NCBI GenBank assembly: GCA_902628605.1
Contig: CACONV010000032.1
Location: 1 to 8,117 of the forward strand
Direction of reading: 5' to 3'
Origin: an uncultured Bacteroidota bacterium
GTDB taxonomy: Bacteria > Bacteroidota > Bacteroidia > Flavobacteriales > Flavobacteriaceae
Length of the DNA stretch: 8,117 bases
In this document: positions 1-4,914 of the stretch, piece after piece
Layout of the letters: each line of letters starts with the position of its first letter
Numbering within the stretch: the stretch's first letter is position 1
Translations under genes and position numbers: made by a program
Notes under the pieces: generated by a model
What the model was told of the DNA's origin: nothing
The model's input: the letters and a program-made list of their open reading frames with translations, nothing else
Database searches by the model: none

Positions 1-655
1 TCATTTTGTTGTTGAAGGAGAAAAAGTATTTAAAGACTTTTTTGATTCAAATATTCCGATATATAAAAGTTATTCAACAAAAGAAATAAAAGGTCAAAAC
101 TCTACAATAGTAACTTACAATTGTATGAAAAGAATGACTTTTTTGAAAAGCCCCTCAAATGTTTTAGGGATTTTTTCAACTCATATGAAAAAAAACCCTC
201 CACTTGATAAAAAAGTTTTGGTTTTAGATGATGTATCAGATCCTGCAAACCTTGGTTCAATAATAAGGTTATGCGATTGGTTTGGTTTTGAAAATATTGT
301 TTGTTCTAAAAAAACGGTTGATTGTTATAATCCTAAAGTAGTTCAATCATCAATGGGGTCCTTAGCTCGTATAAATATTTTCTATGAAGATTTAAATTCT
401 TACTTATCAAAAGTGTCAATTCCAGTCTATGGTACTTTTCTAAAAGGAGAATTTGTCAACAGAGTTACTTTTCCTAGTGAATTTGTTTTAATTTTTGGCA
501 ATGAGTCAAATGGGATTTCTAAATCAATAAGCAAGTTTGTGAGTCAGAAAGTCACAATACCTAAAAGAAGTAAATCTGTAATTGATAGTTTAAATATAAC
601 GAGTGCGACAGCAATTATAATGAATAAAATTTCAAATCAATCATTCAAATGTTAA
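1..655 (+). CDS. TrmH/SpoU-family RNA 2'-O-methyltransferase, 5' end missing
   Basis: The reading frame is open from base 2 to the TAA at 653-655. It gives 217 visible residues, and the start lies before the window. The ATG at 125 is internal, because the 41 residues before it contain the FVVEG stretch typical of the N-terminal substrate-binding domain of this family. The SPOUT catalytic domain follows. Motif 1 is LDDVSDPANLGSIIR near residues 75-89, with the Asn and Arg expected at the active site. Motif 2 is IFGNESNGI near 164-172, with its Glu. Motif 3 is IPK...SLNITSA near 186-202. These enzymes bind SAM in a trefoil knot, act as dimers and methylate a ribose 2'-OH in rRNA or tRNA. The exact target cannot be read from the sequence. 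Family members are usually about 240-260 residues, so roughly 25-40 residues are missing. The 3' end overlaps the convergent porT gene by 15 bases. Confidence 0.9.
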   Translation, partial: HFVVEGEKVFKDFFDSNIPIYKSYSTKEIKGQNSTIVTYNCMKRMTFLKSPSNVLGIFSTHMKKNPPLDKKVLVLDDVSDPANLGSIIRLCDWFGFENIVCSKKTVDCYNPKVVQSSMGSLARINIFYEDLNSYLSKVSIPVYGTFLKGEFVNRVTFPSEFVLIFGNESNGISKSISKFVSQKVTIPKRSKSVIDSLNITSATAIIMNKISNQSFKC

Positions 656-1435
656 ATTAATGGCAAATCCTTGACTTAACAAACTTTTAATATTCGAAGT
701 CCAAGGGCTATTGGAGTTGTTATCCTGTACCAATTCATTTTGAATAGAAAATATTCCTCTAATCGATGGAGAAAATTTAAAATACACCAGATAAAAGTCG
801 ATACCAAAACCAATTTCATAATTAAAGCTTTGACTAGTTACTCTAAAGACATTACCATAATTATCATCATTGTTTTTTTCATTACTTGATAAGTTAAACG
901 AGGTAGATACACCACCAACTAAATATGGTTTAAAATTATTTATTCTTTTTGCACTAAACTTGACTAGAAGAGGTATGTGAATGTAAGTAGACTTAACCTC
1001 TCGTAGATAATCTTCATCATTTGTAAGTCCGCTTGTTGCTTGAGGATAAATTAAGTCTCTTTGAGTATAATATAGTCCAGGTTCTAACCTAAGATTAAAA
1101 TATTTATTTAATCTAAGGTCACCGATTAACCCTACATTAAACCCTGTGTTTTTAGTTAGTTCAATGTTAGGCAGATTTAAACCTCTTTTATTATCTGGAA
1201 AATTCCTGTTGCTAGGTACAGAATAATTACTATTGTACTGAATTTGATATCCAAAGTTGTTAAACCCAAGAAAATATCCATAGTGTAATGGTTTTTCGTC
1301 AAACGTTTGCAAATGCATTATTTTTTCTTTAACCGTATAATATTGAGCATAAATAATATTATCACAAATTGTGATACTTAGTAGTAAAAAATAAATAACA
1401 TTATCAATTCTTTTCAAAGCAGTATAAGGGTGCAC
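641..1435 (-). CDS. porT: PorT-like outer membrane protein (type IX secretion/gliding)
   Basis: The product is 264 residues from a GTG at 1435, or 258 from a TTG at 1417. No ATG is available before the signal peptide, and an in-frame TAG lies directly upstream of the GTG. The TTG start gives a cleaner signal peptide: MKR, a hydrophobic stretch, then cleavage near IIYA|Q. The rest looks like an eight-strand-type outer membrane beta-barrel with alternating aromatic strands. Stretches characteristic of flavobacterial PorT/SprT are REVKSTYIHIPLLVKF (145-160), KRINNFKPYLVGG (163-175), YFKFSPSIRG (218-227), NELV (233-236) and SPWTSNIKS (243-251), with a C-terminal aromatic-rich strand ending TFE. 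PorT is required for type IX secretion, and for gliding in flavobacteria; its exact role in the complex is not settled. As I recall, flavobacterial porT often lies next to a convergent TrmH-family gene, as here. The usual upstream partner I recall, ubiE, is absent. The identification is from memory of family sequences. Confidence 0.82.
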   Translation of the reverse strand: MHPYTALKRIDNVIYFLLLSITICDNIIYAQYYTVKEKIMHLQTFDEKPLHYGYFLGFNNFGYQIQYNSNYSVPSNRNFPDNKRGLNLPNIELTKNTGFNVGLIGDLRLNKYFNLRLEPGLYYTQRDLIYPQATSGLTNDEDYLREVKSTYIHIPLLVKFSAKRINNFKPYLVGGVSTSFNLSSNEKNNDDNYGNVFRVTSQSFNYEIGFGIDFYLVYFKFSPSIRGIFSIQNELVQDNNSNSPWTSNIKSLLSQGFAINLTFE

Positions 1436-1697
1436 CTAGGATGTTAAAATGCCTATATAAATAACATGTTTTTGTTACAAATATTGTTTTAATTCGATAG
1501 AAAAAAAGTATTTGAAGGATTGTTTTTCTAAAATTACAACCGACATATATTGTATTCTTAAGGGATATATAAAAATCCTTGATATTAGATAAAATTTGGT
1601 TAAGCGTCAATAATTTCAATGCTTAAATAGAATCTAATCTCATTAAATAGTTTTACTTTTAGATTGAAATCGATTAATTTATTGATAATTTAATAGC
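1436..1697. other. Gene-free AT-rich divergent intergenic region
   Basis: This 262-base stretch separates the leftward porT gene from the rightward lipoprotein operon and should hold both promoters. I see no convincing coding sequence. An open frame on the minus strand reaches into it but has no recognisable features. The Bacteroidota promoter pattern (TTG near -33, TAnnTTTG near -7) has no exact match for either direction. The nearest rightward match is TAGTTTTA at 1648-1655, about 43 bases before the first lipoprotein ATG and without a matching -33 element. The nearest leftward match is AATATTTG, the complement of 1478-1485. The sequence GGTGCACC at 1429-1436 is a short perfect palindrome at the GTG start of porT. 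Confidence 0.6.
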
Positions 1698-2042
1698 ATG
1701 AAAGAAATTATATACTATTCTATCTTATCGTTTATATTAATATCAATCATAAATAGCTGTTCTTCTGAAGAGTTGGAATCAGAACTCTCTATTCGTCCTC
1801 AATATATCTTGACAGTTACCGCTGGAGAGGGAGGATCGGTTATACCTGACCCTAGCGGAAGATATAATAAAGGAAGTACGTTTACACTTACAGCAACTCC
1901 GGATGAAGGATATGTGGCTGATAGGTGGGTAGGAACGGACCTTAGTAACCCTATTTGTGGTACTACCATTCGACACTGTCGCTGTGTTGTGACATTAAAT
2001 TCAAATAGAAATGTTATTGCTTATTTTAGAAAACAAGAATGA
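1698..2042 (+). CDS. Small lipoprotein with one InlB B-repeat-like domain (first of three)
   Basis: The product is 114 residues and starts at an ATG directly before a lipoprotein signal peptide: MKE, a hydrophobic segment to residue 18, then lipobox I-N-S-C with Cys21 as the lipidation site. SSEE follows the cysteine; acidic residues close to the cysteine fit the surface-export signals known for Bacteroidota lipoproteins (inference). Residues 37-112 form one repeat of the divergent InlB B-repeat type: YILTVTAGEGGSV, a Tyr/Gly turn, TLTATPDEGY, DRWVG with Trp77, and a final strand NVIAYF. Cys87, Cys94 and Cys96 lie between Trp77 and the last strand, which is unusual for this repeat. The gene leads a three-gene operon; its stop overlaps the next start as ATGA. 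The role is unknown. Such domains occur in secreted adhesive or structural proteins, but here the domain stands alone. Confidence 0.82.
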   Translation: MKEIIYYSILSFILISIINSCSSEELESELSIRPQYILTVTAGEGGSVIPDPSGRYNKGSTFTLTATPDEGYVADRWVGTDLSNPICGTTIRHCRCVVTLNSNRNVIAYFRKQE

Positions 2043-2374
2043 GGTTAGTATGTATAACTTTTTTATGCTTGACGTTGTACCCATTAAACTACAGCTGTTC
2101 CAAAAAAGAGGTGGCCACAGAGAATGAAGATCTTAACCTTTATTTCCTTACTGTAACCTCGGGAGAAGGGGGAGTAGTAACACCAGATGCTTCTGGATCT
2201 TATTATGAAGGAACTACTATAACACTTACTGCAACTCCAGAAGAGGGATATGTTTTTGATCGATGGTTAGGGAGTGATTTTGATAACAACGGATGTAATT
2301 TTGCTCGATTCTGTCGTACTGCTGTTACAATGTTTTCAAACAGAGATGTTGAAGCTTTTTTTAAAAAGGAATAA
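2039..2374 (+). CDS. Small lipoprotein with one InlB B-repeat-like domain (second of three)
   Basis: The product is 111 residues. The ATG overlaps the stop of the preceding gene (ATGA at 2039-2042), which suggests coupled translation. The signal peptide ends in L-N-Y-S-C with Cys20 as the likely lipidated residue; Tyr at -2 makes the lipobox loose. The mature protein is a short acidic linker and one repeat at residues 36-109. Over the 44 residues starting at LTVTSGEGG, 31 are identical to the first gene by my hand count, including PD, TLTATP, EGYV and DRW. Many codons differ synonymously, so the duplication is not recent or the copies are under protein-level selection. Cys86 and Cys92 lie after Trp76, matching Cys87 and Cys94 of the first paralog; the third cysteine there is absent. 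The role is unknown. Confidence 0.82.
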   Translation: MRLVCITFLCLTLYPLNYSCSKKEVATENEDLNLYFLTVTSGEGGVVTPDASGSYYEGTTITLTATPEEGYVFDRWLGSDFDNNGCNFARFCRTAVTMFSNRDVEAFFKKE

Positions 2375-2766
2375 TGAAATTTAAACTATTGCTTACAATA
2401 CCTATAATCTTTTTCTTCTGCACAAAAAACAATGTAGAAAATGAAATTCAAGAAAATATCGAATCAGTTGACAAAATTAGAAACTATGAGATTTCTATAT
2501 TTTCATCAGATGGAGGAACTATAAGTATTGGAAACAGTGATTCTAATACAAGTAATTATAAAAGTTTTCACCAATCTGGAACAATATTAAATGTAAACGC
2601 TAACCCAAATGAAGGTTTCAAATTTATCGGTTGGACAGGTTATAAGTGCATTAAGTGCGGTTGGCAAAGAATGGAGTTTGTTAGTTATGAGATTTCAATC
2701 TCACTAACCATAAGTTCTCATTTATCATTAACAGCAAATTTTCAAAAAATTTCAGAAATAGATTAA
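2374..2766 (+). CDS. Diverged InlB B-repeat-like lipoprotein (third of three)
   Basis: The product is 130 residues. The ATG shares one base with the preceding stop (TAATG at 2372-2376). The N-terminus MKFK plus a hydrophobic segment leads to Cys16 in the context F-F-F-C. This is a poor lipobox because residue -1 is normally Gly, Ala or Ser, so lipidation is likely by analogy but not certain. A long acidic, Asn/Glu-rich linker (17-36) precedes the domain at about 38-126. The hallmarks are GGTISIG, SGTILNVNANPNEGFKF, GWTG with Trp87, and a final LTANF. Cys92 and Cys95 form a CIKC motif shortly after Trp87, in the loop where the two upstream paralogs also carry cysteines. The gene is richer in A and T than its two neighbours. 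Its stop lies inside a TTAA that also ends the convergent rlmB. The role is unknown. Confidence 0.78.
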   Translation: MKFKLLLTIPIIFFFCTKNNVENEIQENIESVDKIRNYEISIFSSDGGTISIGNSDSNTSNYKSFHQSGTILNVNANPNEGFKFIGWTGYKCIKCGWQRMEFVSYEISISLTISSHLSLTANFQKISEID

Positions 2767-3491
2767 GAGTTATTTCTTGTAATATGATAAAGAGAAATTC
2801 CACAGGCTACGGATACATTGAGTGATTTTATTTCTCCTTCCATAGGGATGGATACTTTTTTATCGACAACGTTCAATGTACTTTTATTTATTCCTTTTCC
2901 TTCTGAGCCAAGAATTAGAACTGTTTTTTTATTAAATCTTTCGTCAAAAATATTTTTACTAGATTTTTCTTCCAAACCTATAATTTCAAAACCCCTTGAT
3001 TTAAAATCATAAATTGCATCATTTAAATGACTCACCTTTGAGATTGGAATATAAAAAACTGCTCCAACAGAAGCTTTAATAGTATCTGAGTTTATGGTAG
3101 CACTATTACTTTCAGGCACAACAATTCCATCTATCCCAGTAGCTAGTGAATTCCTAAAAATTGCTCCAAAATTCCTAACATCAGTTACACCATCTAAAAG
3201 AAGATAAATTTGCTTTTCCTTTTTAAAATTTTTTTCAAGAAGAGTTTCAAATTTACAGTATTGGATTGGTTTTATTAATGCTGCAGCACCTTGGTGATTT
3301 TTTTTAGAAAGTTTATCTATTTTCTTATTAGAGGTAAAGATTATGTCTATTTTTTTTTTGGAGGCAAAATCCTCTACTTCTTTGAATAGTCTATTTTTTT
3401 TATTTTTTAAAAGCCATACTTTTTCAATTTTAATATTTGCTCTCATTGCCTCAACAATAGGTCTTATTCCATATATTATGTCGTTTTCCAT
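2763..3491 (-). CDS. rlmB: 23S rRNA (guanosine-2251-2'-O)-methyltransferase RlmB
   Basis: The product is 242 residues from an ATG at 3491, the usual RlmB length. The N-terminal L30e-like substrate-binding domain (about 5-75) starts with IYGIRPIVEAM and ends near NHQGAAAL (65-72). The C-terminal SPOUT domain has all three motifs: LLLDGVTDVRNFGAIFR (97-113) with Asn107 and catalytic-type Arg113; LILGSEGKGI (192-201) with Glu197; and IPMEGEIKSLNVSVACG (215-231) with Asn225. IPM...SLNVSVA is the signature that separates RlmB from other TrmH-family enzymes. The enzyme methylates the ribose of G2251 (E. coli numbering) in the P-loop of 23S rRNA, using SAM. The gene follows susD on the same strand but is separated from it by a hairpin terminator. 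It carries runs of ten (3350-3359) and eight (3298-3305, 3394-3401) T on the plus strand, that is, poly-A in the mRNA. Confidence 0.93.
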   Translation of the reverse strand: MENDIIYGIRPIVEAMRANIKIEKVWLLKNKKNRLFKEVEDFASKKKIDIIFTSNKKIDKLSKKNHQGAAALIKPIQYCKFETLLEKNFKKEKQIYLLLDGVTDVRNFGAIFRNSLATGIDGIVVPESNSATINSDTIKASVGAVFYIPISKVSHLNDAIYDFKSRGFEIIGLEEKSSKNIFDERFNKKTVLILGSEGKGINKSTLNVVDKKVSIPMEGEIKSLNVSVACGISLYHITRNNS

Positions 3492-3506
3492 ATTATGCTA
3501 AATTAA

Positions 3507-3533
3507 AAAAGCCACTTCAAAAAAGTGGCTTTT
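3507..3533 (-). terminator. Hairpin terminator of the susCD operon
   Basis: A perfect 11-base-pair stem, AAAAGCCACTT against AAGTGGCTTTT, closes on a five-base loop. Read leftward, the direction of susD, it ends in a run of T followed by AATTT, as expected for an intrinsic terminator. It lies 27 bases past the susD stop and 15 bases before the rlmB ATG. The flanking A and T runs make it look bidirectional, but no gene approaches it from the left. Confidence 0.85.
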
Positions 3534-3547
3534 ATTTTAAAACAATC

Positions 3548-3555
3548 CAAACTTA
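3548..3555 (-). promoter_or_regulatory. Candidate -7 promoter element for rlmB
   Basis: On the minus strand this reads TAAGTTTG, an exact match to the Bacteroidota -7 consensus TAnnTTTG. It lies between the susD stop and the terminator hairpin, about 57 bases before the rlmB ATG. I find no TTG at the expected -33 distance, so support is partial. If used, transcription would begin just before the hairpin, which would then sit in the rlmB leader. Confidence 0.35.
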
Positions 3556-3560
3556 TTGCC

Positions 3561-4904
3561 CTAGTAACTAGTAAATAATGCAGTTGGGGCAAAGAAATCT
3601 GGTAATGATGCAGGAATATTAGGGTTTGTGTCTAACTCACTCTGAGGATATAAATACCTCTGAGGGAAATTTGAAGCCCCAATAGCACCTTGTTTATTAG
3701 GAACAGAAATAGCATTTCTTGTTCTTCTCAAATCATGGAATGTTACGATCTCACCAATTAGAGCAATATACTTTTCCTCTAATATTTGAAGATGTAGTTC
3801 AGTTCCTGTTGCAGTTGAATCAGGGAAACCAGTAGCATCAGAAGAATATTGAGCTCTTTGATCGGCACGTACATTATTTAAATGTTGTCTAGCGCCAGCC
3901 TCATCTCCTTGCATAAATTTAGCTTCAGCCAAAATAAACTGAGTTTCTTGATAACTAGCAAGTTGGAATGGAGCATCGATTTCAAAAACACCACCCGCAG
4001 TAGTATTTAAGGCAACTTCAGCACCACCAGAATCAGAAATGAAATAGTAGTCGTATTGAAGCTGTTGGGCTGGTGTAGCTAACCTTCTAGTTGCCGTACC
4101 ATCCAAAAGATGAACCAAATGTGCATTGTTTGCTTTCAAATAGTCTTGTCTTTCATCAATAATAAACTGATAAAATAAATTTCTATTTTCTTGTGATGTA
4201 CCATGCTGTGTTTCTAAGTCATCAGCACTAGAGGAAATGCCTTGATTTGCATGAGAAATAGCGCTAGCATAGTTTCCAGCAAGCAAGCTGTATCTAGCAG
4301 CTAATGTGTGACCAGTAGCAGCCCATGTTCCTCCAGAAAGCCTATTACCACCAAAACCAGCTGCAATAGATGCGGATCCTACTAAAGCAATTCCTTGTTC
4401 AATGAGAGCAATCCCTCCGTTTACTACATCTGCTTGAGAGTCGTAAACAGGGTTAGGGTATTCATCAGGATTTACAGCCTGAGAAAATGGAACATCACCA
4501 TAAAGTGCAGCCATATCAGCGTATAGGGCACCCTGTAGAATACTAGCTATTCCTTTAACAAGATTTCCAGCACTTTCGTCATTTAAAATTAACTGAGCTG
4601 TATTAATACCTTGAAGATATGTATCTCCCCACATATCATTATAATTTCCGCGGTTAGGCGAGTAAGTATTCAAGGTCAAATATTGTCTATCAGCACCAGA
4701 CATTGTGTTAGCAAATACACCAGCATAACGAGCATTGTTACTACCCATATGTTGCATAAAAGCCAACTGCGTTTGACCTATTATAAGGTCAGATGCGGCA
4801 ACGATAAAGTTGTTTGGATCGTCATTTAGATCCTCTGTGTAACTTTCACAACTCCCCACTACTACGGCAGCGAAGAATGTTAATATATACTTATTTATTT
4901 TCAT
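3561..4904 (-). CDS. susD: SusD/RagB-family nutrient-binding outer membrane lipoprotein
   Basis: The product is 447 residues. I chose the ATG at 4904, which directly precedes a lipoprotein signal: MKINKY, a hydrophobic core, then V-G-S-C with Cys19. An upstream in-frame TTG at 4925 would add seven residues and overlap susC, so it is less likely. The mature protein matches the SusD-like group that NCBI calls nutrient-binding (SusD-like_2 type). It has DLNDDPNNF and ASDLIIGQTQLAF near the N-terminus, then ARYAGVFANTMSGADRQY (about 58-75). Further on come helix-pair repeat segments (ALYADMAALYGDVPFSQA; ILAEAKFMQGDEAGARQ) and the C-terminal FHDLRRTRN and FPQRYLYPQSELDTNPNIP. It would sit on the cell surface as the lid over the SusC barrel and capture substrate. 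Only ten bases separate it from susC, so the two are co-transcribed. No enzymes nearby reveal the substrate, which may be a glycan or a peptide. Confidence 0.92.
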   Translation of the reverse strand: MKINKYILTFFAAVVVGSCESYTEDLNDDPNNFIVAASDLIIGQTQLAFMQHMGSNNARYAGVFANTMSGADRQYLTLNTYSPNRGNYNDMWGDTYLQGINTAQLILNDESAGNLVKGIASILQGALYADMAALYGDVPFSQAVNPDEYPNPVYDSQADVVNGGIALIEQGIALVGSASIAAGFGGNRLSGGTWAATGHTLAARYSLLAGNYASAISHANQGISSSADDLETQHGTSQENRNLFYQFIIDERQDYLKANNAHLVHLLDGTATRRLATPAQQLQYDYYFISDSGGAEVALNTTAGGVFEIDAPFQLASYQETQFILAEAKFMQGDEAGARQHLNNVRADQRAQYSSDATGFPDSTATGTELHLQILEEKYIALIGEIVTFHDLRRTRNAISVPNKQGAIGASNFPQRYLYPQSELDTNPNIPASLPDFFAPTALFTSY

Positions 4905-4914
4905 AATCTTAAAA

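Noticed and set aside
125..655. Treating the ATG at 125 as the start of the left methyltransferase
   Set aside because: The frame stays open to the window edge, and the upstream codons encode the FVVEG part of the substrate-binding domain, so the gene is truncated by the window.
1429..1440. Palindromes GGTGCACC and CCTAGG as an operator
   Set aside because: They are short, adjacent and unrepeated elsewhere; chance is enough to explain them.
1404..1619. Open frame of 71 codons on the minus strand upstream of porT
   Set aside because: It overlaps the porT start in another frame, shows no family motif, signal peptide or coding bias, and is easily explained by AT-rich chance composition. It does not resemble a ubiE remnant.
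1648..1655. TAGTTTTA as a promoter -7 element for the lipoprotein operon
   Set aside because: The last base departs from TAnnTTTG and no TTG lies at the -33 distance, so it is mentioned only as the nearest match.
1779..1976. Open frame on the minus strand inside the first lipoprotein gene
   Set aside because: It lies opposite a well-supported coding sequence and has no recognisable features.
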